Shown piece by piece: positions 45,604 through 56,048 of a DNA stretch of 57,185 nt; within the stretch, counting starts at the first letter, position 1; each line of letters opens with the position of its first letter. The translations under genes were made by a program, and so were the position numbers. Below the pieces are notes generated by a model. That model ran no database searches, was not told the DNA's origin, and saw only the letters and a program-made list of their open reading frames with translations. This DNA comes from Parvibaculum sp. (GTDB taxonomy: Bacteria; Pseudomonadota; Alphaproteobacteria; Parvibaculales; Parvibaculaceae), in the NCBI RefSeq assembly GCF_030694575.1, contig NZ_JAUYUS010000092.1, positions 1 through 57,185 of the forward strand, written 5' to 3'.

Positions 45604-47388
45604 GCGTTCGATATCGGCGAGCTTCAGTTCGACATAGGTCGGGCGGCCGTGATTGCACTGGCCGGAATGGGGCGTCGCCTCCATCTCGCGCAGCAGCGCG
45701 TTCATCTCCTCCGCCGTCAGCCGCCGTCCCGCGCGCACCGAGCCGTGACAGGCGATGGTGCCGCAGACCTCTTCCAGCTTTTCCTTCAGCGACAGGGCTT
45801 CGTCGAGTTCGGTGAGATCGTCGGCGAGGTCGCGCACCAGCGCCTGCACGTCGAGCTTGCCGAAGATCGCCGGCACCTCGCGCACGACTACCGCGCCCGG
45901 CCCGAAAGCTTCGAGCACGAAGCCGAGTTCGGCGAGTTCGCCCGCGCGCGCCGCGAGGCGCTCGGCCTCCGCCTCGTCGAGATCGACGACTTCAGGAATG
46001 AGCAGGATCTGCCGGGCGACGCCCTGCGCCGCCATCGCCTTCTTCATGCGCTCATAGACGAGGCGTTCATGCGCCGCGTGCTGGTCGACGATGACGATGC
46101 CGTCCGCCGTCTGCGCAATCACGTAGGTTTCGTGCAACTGCCCGCGCGCCACGCCAAGCGCGAAGCCCGCCGCGGTCTCCGTCTCGTCTTGCGGCAGCGG
46201 TTCGACGCGGGCCGATTGCGCGGCGAGACCCGTGAAGGCGCCCTGCCATGCGCCGCGCTCTTCCGCGAAGCCTGGCCGCGGTTCGGGCCGCCAGGTGCCC
46301 GTATAGGCAGGCGTCGTCGTTTCAGGCCGCAACGCGCCGAGCGTCGCGCCCGCAACCGTCGTCGAGGCGCGGTGGCCCGCCTCCGACAGCGCGCGCTTCA
46401 ACGCACCGACGATCAGCCCGCGCACGAGCCCCGCATCCCGGAAGCGCACTTCCGCCTTGGCCGGATGCACGTTCACGTCGACATCGCGCGGATCGATGGT
46501 GACGAAGAGCGCCACCGCCGGGTGCCGGTCGCGGGCGAGGAAATCCGCATAGGCGCCGCGCACCGCACCGACGATCAGCTTGTCGCGCACGGGCCTGCCA
46601 TTGACGAAGAGATACTGCATCTGCGCCGTGCCGCGATTATAGGTCGGCAGGCCTGCGAAGCCGGCAAGGCCGATTTCCTCGCGCATGGCGTCGATGGCGA
46701 TGGCGTTCTCCGCGAAGTCGCGCCCCATGATCGCGCCGAGCCGCATCAGCCGCCCGGCCTCGCCCGGCAGCTCCGGTTCGAGCCGGAGCAGGTTCCGCTC
46801 CGTGCTTGTCAGCGTGAAGCCGACTTCCGGATGCGCCATGGCGAGGCGCTTCACGACGTCGGAGACCGCCAGCGTTTCGGCGCGTTCGCTTTTCATGAAT
46901 TTCAGGCGCGCGGGCGTTGCGTAGAAGAGGTCGCGCACCTCGATCTGCGTGCCCGTCCGGCCGGAAGCGGGCTCGACGCCCGTCACCCGGCCGCCCTCCA
47001 CCGAAATCCGGTGCGCGCTGTCGGCGTCGCGCGTGCGGCTGACGATGGAAAGCCTCGCTACCGCGCCGATCGAGGGCAGCGCCTCGCCGCGAAAGCCGAG
47101 CGTCGCGATGTCGTGCAGATCCTCCTGCCCGCCCGCATCGACGCGGAGTTTCGAGGTCGCATGGCGTTCGACCGCGAGCGCCAGTTCCTCCGCGCTCATG
47201 CCGATGCCGTCGTCGCTCACGCGGATGAGGTCGCGGCCGCCGCCGTCGATCGCGATGTCGATATGGCGCGCGCCCGCGTCGAGCGCGTTCTCGACGAGCT
47301 CCTTCACCGCGCTCGCGGGGCGTTCCACCACTTCGCCGGCGGCGATGCGGTTGATCGTCCCTTCGCTCAGGCGCCGGATACGGCTCAT
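45586..47388 (-). CDS. mutL: DNA mismatch repair protein MutL (endonuclease-type)
   Basis: This 600-residue GHKL ATPase has an N-terminal ATP site ([29 protein letters not shown]), an ATP-lid/transducer domain to about residue 330 and a flexible Pro-rich linker. The C-terminal dimerisation domain has [12 protein letters not shown] (D435-E446), the metal-dependent nicking motif absent from E. coli MutL, with companion motifs ACHGSVRAG and CNHGRP. Nicking is thus expected to be intrinsic, and a MutH is not required. It starts seven bases after the pgi stop. Confidence 0.95.
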   Translation of the reverse strand: MSRIRRLSEGTINRIAAGEVVERPASAVKELVENALDAGARHIDIAIDGGGRDLIRVSDDGIGMSAEELALAVERHATSKLRVDAGGQEDLHDIATLGFRGEALPSIGAVARLSIVSRTRDADSAHRISVEGGRVTGVEPASGRTGTQIEVRDLFYATPARLKFMKSERAETLAVSDVVKRLAMAHPEVGFTLTSTERNLLRLEPELPGEAGRLMRLGAIMGRDFAENAIAIDAMREEIGLAGFAGLPTYNRGTAQMQYLFVNGRPVRDKLIVGAVRGAYADFLARDRHPAVALFVTIDPRDVDVNVHPAKAEVRFRDAGLVRGLIVGALKRALSEAGHRASTTVAGATLGALRPETTTPAYTGTWRPEPRPGFAEERGAWQGAFTGLAAQSARVEPLPQDETETAAGFALGVARGQLHETYVIAQTADGIVIVDQHAAHERLVYERMKKAMAAQGVARQILLIPEVVDLDEAEAERLAARAGELAELGFVLEAFGPGAVVVREVPAIFGKLDVQALVRDLADDLTELDEALSLKEKLEEVCGTIACHGSVRAGRRLTAEEMNALLREMEATPHSGQCNHGRPTYVELKLADIERLFGRR

Positions 47389-47395
47389 GTCAGGG

Positions 47396-48730
47396 TCAGG
47401 CTTTCATTTCCGCCAGATACTTCTTCGCCAGTATCTTACCCTCTTCCACGGCCGGCTGGTCAAAGGGATCGACGCCGAGAATTCGGCCCGCGATGATGGT
47501 TTCGAGCATGAAATGCATGAAGAGCGCGCCAAGCGTCTTCTCGTTCAGTTCCTTCAGCGAAAAAACCCTTACCGGGCGGCCGTTTTTCACCAGCGTATCG
47601 GCGGTCGCGCGCTGCTCCGCATCGACGAGATCGCCCACCTTGCGGCCGCCGAGAAAGGCGAATTCGCTCGCGCCCGCAATGCTTTCCAGCGCCTCGGGGC
47701 CCTTGCCTTTCGTTTCCGTCATGAAGACCGTGTAGAGCTTGTCGCGCGGGCCCGCGAGCCAGAGCTGGAGCTGGCTGTGCTGATCGACGGGGCCGAGCGC
47801 CTTCACCGGCGTCGTGCCCTGCCCGTCCTTGCCGAGGCTTTCGGCCCAGAGCTGGCAATGCCAGGCGAGAAAGCGTTCCAGCCGGTCGGCATAGGCGAGG
47901 AACACCGACATCGCCGTGCCCTTCTCCCGCGCCATCGCAACCGAAAGCGCCGCGCCCGCCGCCGGGGCCACGTCCTTGGCCGCCGCGCCTTTCAGCACCG
48001 GCTTCAGCGCCGCCGCCGCGCCCGCCCGCACCGCCGCGATGTCGAGGCCGAGCAGATAGGCCGGCAGCAGGCCGACATTGGTCAGCACCGCATAGCGCCC
48101 GCCCACGCCCGGATCGTGCTCCAGCGTCGGAAAGCCATGCGCTTCGGCCAGCGCCCGCATCGGGTTCGGCTTGCCGTTCTTCGCCGGTTCGGTCAGCACC
48201 GCGAAATGCTGCTTCATGTATTTTCCGCCGCCCGCCTTTTCGAGCGCGCTCATGGCGGAGAGCGTCTGGATCGCGGGCTCCACGGTGCCGCCCGATTTGG
48301 AGACGACGAGAAAGCGCGTCGTCCGCAGGTCGGCATTGGCAAACACCGCGTCCATCGTCACCGGATCGAGATTGTCCGGAATATGGATGCGTACCCCCTT
48401 CTGGATGTTCGCCTGCGTGCCCCAGCCTGTGAGCTGCGCCAGCGCCTGCGCGCCGAGCGCCGAGCCGCCGATGCCGAAAATGAAAATATCGGTCGTGTTG
48501 TCGAGGAGCCCTTCGGCCACTTCCTCGATGCGGGCGATGTCGTCCGTCCGCTCCGGCACGCGCAGCAGCGGCAGTTCGCCGCTCTCATAGGCGCCGCGCA
48601 GCCAGTCCAGCGCCTTGTCCGCTTCGCCGAGCGCGGCGTCGTAAGCCTTTTTCGTCAGGCCGCCCTCGCCGATCGCGTCGGCGAAGCAATTGTCGAGCGA
48701 CTGGCTGTAGGGCAGAGCGAGATCGGCCAT
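47396..48730 (-). CDS. pgi: Glucose-6-phosphate isomerase (short bacterial form)
   Basis: This 444-residue cytosolic enzyme interconverts glucose-6-phosphate and fructose-6-phosphate. Conserved parts are [31 protein letters not shown] before it, and [15 protein letters not shown] with the catalytic region. It is about 100 residues shorter than the E. coli form, as usual for this clade. It pairs in a tight operon with mutL, an unrelated function. Its own start follows an intergenic region that also holds the terminator of the M16 operon (48793-48825). Confidence 0.95.
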   Translation of the reverse strand: MADLALPYSQSLDNCFADAIGEGGLTKKAYDAALGEADKALDWLRGAYESGELPLLRVPERTDDIARIEEVAEGLLDNTTDIFIFGIGGSALGAQALAQLTGWGTQANIQKGVRIHIPDNLDPVTMDAVFANADLRTTRFLVVSKSGGTVEPAIQTLSAMSALEKAGGGKYMKQHFAVLTEPAKNGKPNPMRALAEAHGFPTLEHDPGVGGRYAVLTNVGLLPAYLLGLDIAAVRAGAAAALKPVLKGAAAKDVAPAAGAALSVAMAREKGTAMSVFLAYADRLERFLAWHCQLWAESLGKDGQGTTPVKALGPVDQHSQLQLWLAGPRDKLYTVFMTETKGKGPEALESIAGASEFAFLGGRKVGDLVDAEQRATADTLVKNGRPVRVFSLKELNEKTLGALFMHFMLETIIAGRILGVDPFDQPAVEEGKILAKKYLAEMKA

Positions 48731-48792
48731 GTGCGAAAATCCACCATTGAGGAAAGCCCCGCCCGAAGAATCGCGGGCCCGCGGTAAACCGT

Positions 48793-48825
48793 AACAAGAA
48801 CGAAAACGCGCGGCCAGCCGTCGCG
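48793..48825 (-). terminator. Intrinsic terminator of the ileS-lspA-M16 operon
   Basis: Minus strand: CGCG(A)CGG-CTGG-CCGCGCG, a seven-bp stem with one bulged A, followed by TTTTCGTTCTTGTT. It is placed 20 bases beyond the stop of the second M16 gene and before pgi, so it cleanly separates two co-directional operons. Confidence 0.72.
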
Positions 48826-48844
48826 GTTCCCCCTCGTCCGATGG

Positions 48845-50254
48845 CTATTGAGGGCCTTCGGCGGGATGAGTCGAGGGCTTCGGCGCCATGTCGTCCGTCG
48901 GGGGCAGGCCTTCGGCTTTCGGCGAAAGGTTCGGCTTGCCGACCACGGATACGAGCAGGTTCTCCGGCCGCAGAAGGCGTTGCGCCACGCGCTCGATATC
49001 TTCCCGTGTTACGGCTTCGATCAGGCCGTTGCGGCGGTCGATATAATCTATCCCGAGGTCTTCAAGCTGGATGCCGAGAAGCTGGCCCGCAATGGAGGCA
49101 TTGGAGGTGAAACGCAGCGGATAGGAGCCGGTCAGATAGGTCTTGGCGTCGTTCAGTTCTTCTTCCGTCACGCCCTTGTCGCGCATCCGTTTCATTTCAT
49201 CGCGGACGATCGCGAGCGTCTCGCCGACGCGCTCGTTCTTCGTGCCGACCTGGCCCATCAGCATGGCCGCCTGCTTCATCGGATTGAGATAGGTGCCGAC
49301 CGAATAGGCGAGGCCGCGCTTCTCGCGCACCTCTTCCATGAGACGGGAGGAAAAGCTGCCGCCGCCCAGAATGTGGTTCATCACGAAAGCGGGAATGAAA
49401 TCCGGGTCGTCGCGGGCAAGACCTTGCGTCCCGAAGAGCACGACGCTTTGCGGAAAATTGCGCACCGTGACGATCACCTGCCCCTCCGGCGCCACGGTCG
49501 CGTCGGGGATATCCGGCAGCGATGCCTCGGCGGGAAGCGATCCGAACGTCCGGTCGAGTAGCGAGCCGAGTTCATTCGCCGATATCGGTCCCACGACGGC
49601 GATCTTCAGGTTGTCGCGCGCAAGCGTCTTCTTCGTATAGCCGAGAAGATCGTCGCGGGTGATCTTCGCGATCGTTTCCGGCGTGCCGTCGCTTTCCAGC
49701 GCGTAAGGATGGTTGCCCAGCGCCGCCTTGTACCAGGCGTCGCTCGCGATCCAGTCCGGCGACTCGCGGTTGCGCGCGACGATGGAGCCGATCTGGGCGC
49801 GAATGCGCTCCACCGCCTCCACGTCGAAACGCGGCGAGGAAATCGCCAGCGCGAAAAGACCGAACGCCTCTTCCTTCCGGTCCGCCAGCGTCTTCAGCGT
49901 GCCGTTGAAATAGTCGCTGTCGGCGGAGAAGGAAATCCGCGCCGCCGTCTCGTCGAGGCGCCTCTGGAACTGTTCGGAGGAAAGGTCGCCGGCACCTTCG
50001 TCGAGCAGACCCGAAACCATGTTGGCGACGCCCGCCTTGCCGGCTTCGTCCGTCGCCGTGCCGCCGCGCCAGGCCACGTTCATGACGATAACGGGCACCT
50101 CGTCTTCCTGCACGAGCCAGGCCTCGATGCCGCCCGGGCTCACCACCCGTTCGATATCCATCGCTGCGGCGGGAAGCGCGGCGAACAGAAGAAGACAGAG
50201 CGCGAACGGAACGCAGCGCAATGCGACGGGGCGCATGAAGACGGCGCGGATCAT
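48845..50254 (-). CDS. M16-family peptidase-like subunit, catalytically inactive
   Basis: This 469-residue exported partner protein has a signal peptide (about residues 1-31, ending ALPAAAMD) and two M16 halves. The zinc motif HxxEH is missing: the matching place reads VANMVSGLLDEG. It keeps the C-terminal M16 features EVREKRGLAYSVGTYL (Arg and Tyr for substrate binding). Such subunits pair with an active one, as in bacterial M16B heterodimers, and may act in the periplasm on small peptides. The ATG overlaps the active subunit stop (ATGA) with GGAGGG six bases upstream. Confidence 0.9.
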   Translation of the reverse strand: MIRAVFMRPVALRCVPFALCLLLFAALPAAAMDIERVVSPGGIEAWLVQEDEVPVIVMNVAWRGGTATDEAGKAGVANMVSGLLDEGAGDLSSEQFQRRLDETAARISFSADSDYFNGTLKTLADRKEEAFGLFALAISSPRFDVEAVERIRAQIGSIVARNRESPDWIASDAWYKAALGNHPYALESDGTPETIAKITRDDLLGYTKKTLARDNLKIAVVGPISANELGSLLDRTFGSLPAEASLPDIPDATVAPEGQVIVTVRNFPQSVVLFGTQGLARDDPDFIPAFVMNHILGGGSFSSRLMEEVREKRGLAYSVGTYLNPMKQAAMLMGQVGTKNERVGETLAIVRDEMKRMRDKGVTEEELNDAKTYLTGSYPLRFTSNASIAGQLLGIQLEDLGIDYIDRRNGLIEAVTREDIERVAQRLLRPENLLVSVVGKPNLSPKAEGLPPTDDMAPKPSTHPAEGPQ

Positions 50255-51615
50255 GACCGGCCCTCCGGCAGCAGTTCGCCGGTCACGGACGAGGTGCCGG
50301 AGAAAATGATCCTCGCCGCCTCGACGACATCCTTCTTCGTCACCTCGCGAACGCGCTCCGGCCATTCGTGAATCTCTTCGGCGCTCAGACCCGTCATCAG
50401 ACCTTCGCCATAGCTGTAGGCCATGCTCCGCTGGCTGTCGCGCGCATAGACAGTGCTGGCGAGGATCACGGTCTTCGCCCGTTCAAGCTCCTCGTCGGTC
50501 ACGCCCTTTTCGAGCAGCAGCGCCACTTCGGCTTCCACCGCCCGTTCGAGGTCGGGAAGATCGCCGCCGACGCGCGGCAGCGCATAGAGACCGAACTTGC
50601 CGGCATCGAGGCGGCTGCCCTCGTACCAGCTCTGTGCGCCCGTCGCGAGGCCCTGCCGCACGACGACCGAGCGGTAGAGACGGCTCGTCGTGCCGCCACC
50701 GAGAATTTCCGCCAGCACGTCGAAGGCGGCCGTCACGCGCCCTTCCGCCGCCGAATAGCTCGGTGCGGGAAACACGCGGATCCATGTCGGCTCGCGGACG
50801 CGCTCGTCGCGCCGGACGATGCGCTTGTCCTCCTCGGGCCAGACGACGGCGGGGCGGTTGCGGTGGAACACCGGCGCGCGCTCCGCGATGACGCCGTAAT
50901 ATTGCTCGGCGAGCGGCCTCAACTCGTCTTCCGTGATGTCGCCGGCCACGATCAGCGTCGCGTTGGCGGGCGTGTAGAAGCGCCGGTAGAACTCCAGCGC
51001 GTCTTCCGTGTCGAGTGCCGCGATTTCGTCCTTGTAGCCGATGATGTCGCGGCCGAACGGATGCTCGCCGTAAAGCGCGGCGTTCATTTCGGACTGAAGT
51101 TCCGCCATCGGATTGTTCTCGATCCTCATGCGCAGTTCTTCCAGCACCACGTCGCGCTCGGGCAGCACTTCCGCGTCGGTCAACTGTAGGTTGACCATGC
51201 GGTCGGCCTCCATCTCCATGACGAGCGGCAGGCGGTCTTTCGCGATCACCTGGAAATAGGCGGTGAAGTCGTAGCTGGTGAAGGCGTTGTCCTGTCCGCC
51301 ATTGCGTGCCACGATGCGCGAGAACTGGCCGGGCTGGATTTCCTTCGTGCCCTTGAACATCAGGTGTTCGAGGAAATGCGCGATGCCGGTCTTGCCCGGC
51401 GTCTCGTCGGCCGCGCCGACCTTGTACCAGACCATGTGGGTGACGACGGGGGCGCGGTGATCGGGGATCACCAGCACGTTCATGCCGTTGGAAAGCGTGA
51501 AACTGGCCGGTGCGGGATCCGAAGCGTTGCCGCCGCGCGCGAACAGCAGACCGAGGCCGACGGCGAGGATCAGGGCGGCAAAAGGCAGGGCGGCGAAAGT
51601 ACGGGAACGGAACAA
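50251..51615 (-). CDS. M16-family zinc metallopeptidase, active subunit
   Basis: This 454-residue exported peptidase has a signal or anchor (residues about 5-28). The inverted zinc motif is HFLEH in GIAHFLEHLMFKG, and the third ligand is expected in the EELRMRIENNP region. It also has the GGTTSRLYRSVVVRQGLATG segment of M16B enzymes. It starts at TTG 51613-51615, supported by an excellent GGAGGG five bases upstream. It forms the active/inactive pair with the next gene and follows the DUF3035 lipoprotein after a GC-rich hairpin. Confidence 0.92.
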   Translation of the reverse strand: MFRSRTFAALPFAALILAVGLGLLFARGGNASDPAPASFTLSNGMNVLVIPDHRAPVVTHMVWYKVGAADETPGKTGIAHFLEHLMFKGTKEIQPGQFSRIVARNGGQDNAFTSYDFTAYFQVIAKDRLPLVMEMEADRMVNLQLTDAEVLPERDVVLEELRMRIENNPMAELQSEMNAALYGEHPFGRDIIGYKDEIAALDTEDALEFYRRFYTPANATLIVAGDITEDELRPLAEQYYGVIAERAPVFHRNRPAVVWPEEDKRIVRRDERVREPTWIRVFPAPSYSAAEGRVTAAFDVLAEILGGGTTSRLYRSVVVRQGLATGAQSWYEGSRLDAGKFGLYALPRVGGDLPDLERAVEAEVALLLEKGVTDEELERAKTVILASTVYARDSQRSMAYSYGEGLMTGLSAEEIHEWPERVREVTKKDVVEAARIIFSGTSSVTGELLPEGRS

Positions 51616-51669
51616 ATCTTCCCTCCGGGGAAAGGCGGGCCGGCGGGAAGGCCGGTGCCGGCGGCCCGC

Positions 51670-51699
51670 AAAATGAAGCCGGCGGGGTTACCCGCCGGC
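51670..51699 (-). terminator. Hairpin between DUF3035 and the M16 genes (terminator or attenuator)
   Basis: A perfect nine-bp stem GCCGGCGGG/CCCGCCGGC around a 4-nt loop (51678-51699) is followed on the minus strand by TTCATTTT. The short T-run suggests partial termination, which would lower M16 expression relative to ileS-lspA. Confidence 0.6.
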
Positions 51700-51722
51700 C
51701 ATCATGTCCAGCTTGTCCCGGC

Positions 51723-52325
51723 TCAGAAAATGCCGGAGAACCAGCCTTTTTTCTTGGGCTTCACGGTGGGCGTCTCGCCCTCGGTCACGGACTTGCCCTC
51801 GGCTTCGTTCTGCTGGATGCGCTGCGTCTCTTCCTTCGGATTGACGAGGCGCTCGTCGGCGGGCACGCCCGGCTGCTTCCAGAAGACGACGTTGTCCACA
51901 AATGACTTGTCCTGGTCGACCAGCGAGCGCGTCTCCGCGTTCACGACCTGCCGGATGCGCGGGTCGGCATTGGCGGCGCCGCTCTGGTCCAGCAGTGCCT
52001 GCTCGCCGGCGGACGGCGCGGCGCTGCCGCCGGCGGCGACGGCCGCGTCGCCCATCAGCGCGCGCTGCGCACCGACGCTCGGCTGAAGCTCCATCTCCTG
52101 CGGGCGCGGTGCGCCGGGCTGCGGCGGACGCAGCGAATAGTCGGGCGGAATGACGAGCGGCGCCTTTGTGACGATGGCGAATTCGTCGGGAGCGGATTTG
52201 CCATAACCGAGCGCATCGCCAAGGCTCCCGCCGCCGCAGGCGGCCAGCGAAACCGAAAGAGCCGCGAACAGCGCCGTTTTGACGCCCCAGCCTGCCTTCC
52301 GGGAGATAGTCGCTTCGATATTCAC
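51723..52325 (-). CDS. DUF3035 lipoprotein
   Basis: This 200-residue protein has a lipobox LAAC at C30 and so is probably attached to the outer membrane after LspA processing; lspA is the gene immediately upstream. The body is Pro/Gly/Ala-rich with PPDYSLRPPQPGAPRPQE typical of DUF3035, an alphaproteobacterial family of unknown function. The C-terminus is charged (KPKKKGWFSGIF). The start is GTG 52323-52325 with AAGGAG nine bases upstream. Confidence 0.88.
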   Translation of the reverse strand: MNIEATISRKAGWGVKTALFAALSVSLAACGGGSLGDALGYGKSAPDEFAIVTKAPLVIPPDYSLRPPQPGAPRPQEMELQPSVGAQRALMGDAAVAAGGSAAPSAGEQALLDQSGAANADPRIRQVVNAETRSLVDQDKSFVDNVVFWKQPGVPADERLVNPKEETQRIQQNEAEGKSVTEGETPTVKPKKKGWFSGIF

Positions 52326-52373
52326 GTCCGCAGTCTCCTTAACGATGACCGATGATCGAGAGGCTTCTGCCGT

Positions 52374-52928
52374 TCAGGCCGGCGTACCGCCCGTCTCGCT
52401 ATCCGGGCCATCTTTCTTTTTGCCGGCGCCGACAAGGCCCGGCCACACCGATTCAAGGATGATGAGCGCAACGCCCAAGGCTATCCACACATCGGCAATG
52501 TTGAAGATATACCAGTAAAAACCGAAGGCGTGAAAACTAAAAAAGTCGGCCACGGCGCCATAGGCGATGCGGTCGTAAACATTGCCGAGCGCGCCCCCCA
52601 GGATGAGGCCGATGGCGAGCGCGGTCGCCTTGTGTTCCACCCGGGCGAGCCAGAGCCCGAGGCCGCAAATGACCAGCAGGGCGAACCCGGCCAAAATGGC
52701 GACGCCGAGCGCCGTTTCGGCCTGGAAGAGGCCGTAGCTGACGCCGTTGTTCCAGGCCATCACGAGGTCGAAAAAGGAGGTGATCTCCACCCGGCCGCGC
52801 GCGGCGATGCCATAGACGTCGAGCATCCACCATTTGTGCAGCCGGTCGAGGGCGAAGCCCGCCAGCGCGATCAGAGCGCCGAAAAGCGAAAACGGTCCCC
52901 AGAAGGTCTCTCGCGTCGGACGGTCCAT
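52374..52928 (-). CDS. lspA: Signal peptidase II (prolipoprotein signal peptidase)
   Basis: This 184-residue inner-membrane aspartyl protease cleaves lipoprotein signal peptides. It has four membrane segments. The catalytic Asp pair lies in NVYDRIAYG and FNIADVWI. NNGVSYGLF and GGALGNVYDR are the other conserved boxes. The start ATG 52926-52928 has GGAGG five bases upstream; a longer reading from 52988 would overlap the ileS end. It follows ileS by 22 bases, the common ileS-lspA order. The C-terminal tail is hydrophilic and Lys-rich. Confidence 0.93.
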   Translation of the reverse strand: MDRPTRETFWGPFSLFGALIALAGFALDRLHKWWMLDVYGIAARGRVEITSFFDLVMAWNNGVSYGLFQAETALGVAILAGFALLVICGLGLWLARVEHKATALAIGLILGGALGNVYDRIAYGAVADFFSFHAFGFYWYIFNIADVWIALGVALIILESVWPGLVGAGKKKDGPDSETGGTPA

Positions 52929-52950
52929 CTTTCCTCCGTTGCGCTTGGGT

Positions 52951-55797
52951 TCAGCCCCGCGCGTCATATTCCCGCACCGCCGCCGCATCGCGCAGCGACA
53001 GGTCGGGATAGTCGGGATCGGTGCCCACTTCCGGAAGGATACGCCATGAGCGCGCGCATTTGCGCCCCTCCGCCAGCTTCGCCACCACGGCGACGCCCGG
53101 CACGTCGTCGAGGCGGAAAGCGTCCGCCGGGCCTTCGCCCTCGATCAGGACCGCCTGGCTCGCAATCGCAAGCTCCGCCAGATCGACGCCCTTCAGCGCG
53201 GCGACATAATCGGGCTTCGAGACATAGACATCCGGCGCCGCCTCGAGGCTCGCGCCGATGCGCTTCTCGCGGCGTTCGACTTCGAGCGCGCCGGTGACGA
53301 CGCGGCGAAGCTCGCGCACCTTGCGCCATTTCTCGGCCAGCGCCTCGTTCCGCCATTCGCCCGGCGTTTCGGGGAAGGTGCGCAGATGCACCGAGGCATC
53401 GTCGCCGGGGAAGCGCGTCAGCCAGACCTCTTCCACCGTGAAGCAGAGCACGGGCGCGAGCCACGCCGTGAGGCGCGAAAAGAGTTCATCCAGCACCGTG
53501 CGGCAGGCGCGGCGGCGTGAGGATGACGGCGCGTCGCAATAAAGCGTGTCTTTGCGGATGTCGAAATAGAAGGCCGAGAGATCGACATTCATGAAGTTCG
53601 ACAGCGTATGCGTCACGCGCTTGAAGTCGTAATCGAGATAGGCCTTCCTCACCAACTCGTCGAGTTCGGCAAGGCGGTGCAGGATCGCGCGTTCGAGTTC
53701 CGGCATGTCGGCGACCGCGACGCGCTCCGCCTCGTCGAAGCCCGCGAGATTGCCGAGCAGGTAGCGGAACGTGTTGCGGAGCTTGCGGTAGGCTTCGACG
53801 TTCGACTTGATGATCTCGTTGCCGATATTGTGGTCTTCCCAATAATCGGTCGAGGCGACCCAGAGGCGCAGGATGTCCGCGCCGTTCTGCTCCACGATTT
53901 TCTGCGGCGCGATGACGTTGCCGAGCGACTTCGACATCTTGCGGCCCTTCTCGTCCATGGTGAAGCCATGGGTGAGGACCTGCTTGTAGGGCGCGCGGCC
54001 GCGCGTGCCGCAGCTTTCCAGGAGCGACGACTGGAACCAGCCGCGATGCTGGTCGGAGCCTTCGAGATAGAGGTCGGCGGGCGACGGGATGCCGCGCGCT
54101 TCGAGCACGAAAGCGTGCGTGGACCCGCTATCGAACCAGACGTCCAGAATGTCCGTCACGCGCTCGTAATCGTCCGCGTTATACTCATTGCCGAGGAATT
54201 CGGCTGCCGGCCGTTCGAACCAGGCATCCGCGCCTTCCTTCGCCACGGCCTCGACGATGCGCGCGTTCACCTTCTCGTCGCGCAACAGCGTACCGTCATC
54301 CTTCCGTACAAAGAGCGTCAGCGGCACGCCCCAGGCGCGCTGGCGCGACAGCACCCAGTCGGGCCGCGTCTCGACCATGGAATAGATGCGGTTGCGGTTG
54401 CGCGCGGGCACCCAGCGCACCTTCTCGATCTCTTCCAGCGCCACCTGCCGGAACGGCTTGCCGGCCGCCGCTTCCACCTTCGCGTCCATCGCCACGAACC
54501 ATTGCGGCGTGTTGCGGAAGATCAGCGGCGCCTTGGAGCGCCATGAATGCGGATAGGAGTGGGTCACCTTGCCGTTGGCGAGCAGCTTCCCCGCCTTCTG
54601 CAATTCCTCGATCACGGCGGCATTGGCGTTGCCTTCCTTGCCCTGCCGCGTCAGCACGAACTTCCCCGCGAAAAGCGGCACGTGATCGTAATAGACGCCT
54701 TCCTCGTTCACCGTTTCCGGGATGTCCTTCGAGCCGAAATTTTCCACCCAGATGATGTAGTCGTCCTGGCCATGGCCCGGCGCGGTATGCACGAAGCCCG
54801 TGCCGGCTTCCTCCGTCACATGATCGCCTGCCAGCAGCGGCACGTCGAAATCGTAGCCCTGGCCGGCGAAGGGATGCGCGCAGACGGTGTTTTTGAGCTC
54901 ATCCGTCGTCACATCGCGAAGCCGCGTCCATGCCTCGACCTTCGCGTCCTTCCTCACCTGTTCGGCGAGCGCGTCGGCCAGCACGAGCTTTTCGCCCGCG
55001 ACTTCATAAAGGCCGTAGGCGATTTTCGGCGAATAGGAGATCGCGCGGTTCGCGGGGATGGTCCATGGCGTCGTCGTCCAGATGACGATCGCCGCGCCGT
55101 CGAGCGCGCCTTTCACCACCGGAAACTTCACCCAGATCGTGTGGCTGACATGGTCGTGATACTCGACCTCCGCTTCCGCCAGCGCCGTCTTTTCCACCAC
55201 CGACCACATCACGGGCTTCGAGCCGCGATAGAGCGAGCCGTTCATCAGGAACTTCTGGAATTCCCGGACGATGCCCGCTTCCGCGTCGAAGGACATGGTG
55301 AGGTAGGGATTGTCCCACTCGCCGCTGACGCCGAGGCGCTTGAACTCTTCCTTCTGGACGTCGACCCAGCCTTGCGCGAATTCGCGGCATTCGCGGCGGA
55401 ATTCGAGCGGCGGCACCTCGTCCTTGTTCTTGCCCTGCTTGCGGTACTTCTCCTCGATCTGCCATTCGATCGGCAGCCCGTGGCAATCCCAGCCGGGCAC
55501 GTAAGCCGCGTCCTTGCCCATCATCTGCTGCGAGCGGACGACGACGTCCTTCAGAATCTTGTTCAGCGCATGGCCGATATGGATGTTGCCGTTCGCATAG
55601 GGCGGGCCGTCATGAAGGATGAAGGTTTCGCGGCCCTTCGCCTCCTTGCGGAGCCGTTCATAGAGGCCGAGCTTCTGCCAGCGCGCCAGCCATTCGGGCT
55701 CGCGGGCGGGAAGCCCCGCCTTCATCGGAAAATCGGTCGTGGGCAGGAAAAGCGTGTCGCGATAGTCGCGGCCGGTGGGGTTTTCTTCGGTGGACAT
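52951..55797 (-). CDS. ileS: Isoleucyl-tRNA synthetase
   Basis: This 948-residue class I synthetase charges tRNA-Ile and edits Val. HIGH is at residues 73-76 ([10 protein letters not shown]); KMSKS is near residue 619 ([10 protein letters not shown]). The editing domain (CP1) shows [16 protein letters not shown] and [15 protein letters not shown]. The C-terminal zinc-binding region of E. coli-like IleRS is degenerate: of the usual Cys pairs only [13 protein letters not shown] is left with one Cys. The start ATG is 55797. It heads the lspA/DUF3035/M16 run. The promoter was not identified. Confidence 0.96.
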   Translation of the reverse strand: MSTEENPTGRDYRDTLFLPTTDFPMKAGLPAREPEWLARWQKLGLYERLRKEAKGRETFILHDGPPYANGNIHIGHALNKILKDVVVRSQQMMGKDAAYVPGWDCHGLPIEWQIEEKYRKQGKNKDEVPPLEFRRECREFAQGWVDVQKEEFKRLGVSGEWDNPYLTMSFDAEAGIVREFQKFLMNGSLYRGSKPVMWSVVEKTALAEAEVEYHDHVSHTIWVKFPVVKGALDGAAIVIWTTTPWTIPANRAISYSPKIAYGLYEVAGEKLVLADALAEQVRKDAKVEAWTRLRDVTTDELKNTVCAHPFAGQGYDFDVPLLAGDHVTEEAGTGFVHTAPGHGQDDYIIWVENFGSKDIPETVNEEGVYYDHVPLFAGKFVLTRQGKEGNANAAVIEELQKAGKLLANGKVTHSYPHSWRSKAPLIFRNTPQWFVAMDAKVEAAAGKPFRQVALEEIEKVRWVPARNRNRIYSMVETRPDWVLSRQRAWGVPLTLFVRKDDGTLLRDEKVNARIVEAVAKEGADAWFERPAAEFLGNEYNADDYERVTDILDVWFDSGSTHAFVLEARGIPSPADLYLEGSDQHRGWFQSSLLESCGTRGRAPYKQVLTHGFTMDEKGRKMSKSLGNVIAPQKIVEQNGADILRLWVASTDYWEDHNIGNEIIKSNVEAYRKLRNTFRYLLGNLAGFDEAERVAVADMPELERAILHRLAELDELVRKAYLDYDFKRVTHTLSNFMNVDLSAFYFDIRKDTLYCDAPSSSRRRACRTVLDELFSRLTAWLAPVLCFTVEEVWLTRFPGDDASVHLRTFPETPGEWRNEALAEKWRKVRELRRVVTGALEVERREKRIGASLEAAPDVYVSKPDYVAALKGVDLAELAIASQAVLIEGEGPADAFRLDDVPGVAVVAKLAEGRKCARSWRILPEVGTDPDYPDLSLRDAAAVREYDARG

Positions 55798-56047
55798 GAA
55801 TGGTCCCGGATATTGGGGTTGCGCGATCTTCGAACAGAAACACCCGGCTCGTGCCGCGCGGAACCTTTGCGGTCCCTCAGCGGCCGGCCGGGCCTGTAAT
55901 TCGCGCTGTGATGCGGGGGCGGACCCCGTGAAAATCGGGCGTGCTCATGGGACGCGTTTCTAGCAGCCGGCCCCTTAACAGTCCAGTAAAGGCCCCCGCC
56001 TTTCCCGCCGCTTTCGGGGGGCGTCCGGGGGCCTTATAGTCCCCGCC
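55798..56047. other. 250-bp divergent region (ileS / pheC)
   Basis: No gene is seen. It contains a TATAGT -10-like hexamer (56035-56040) just ahead of pheC and a half-matching CtrA-like site TTAA-N7-GTAA (55975-55989). Promoter elements of ileS were not resolved. Confidence 0.5.
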
Positions 56048-56048
56048 A
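56035..56048 (+). promoter_or_regulatory. Candidate -10 with leaderless start of pheC
   Basis: TATAGT ends only seven bases before the pheC ATG, so transcription would start at or next to the start codon. No ribosome binding site lies ahead of ATG. The -35 (TTTCGG near 56012-56017) is poor. Confidence 0.4.

Noticed and set aside
52530-53297. Plus-strand frame opposite lspA/ileS
   Set aside because: It is a shadow of lspA and ileS, with no start signal and an Arg/Pro-rich composition.
55975-55989. Second CtrA-like site TTAA-N7-GTAA
   Set aside because: One half-site is imperfect, and it is not positioned like a known CtrA promoter. Kept only as a note.
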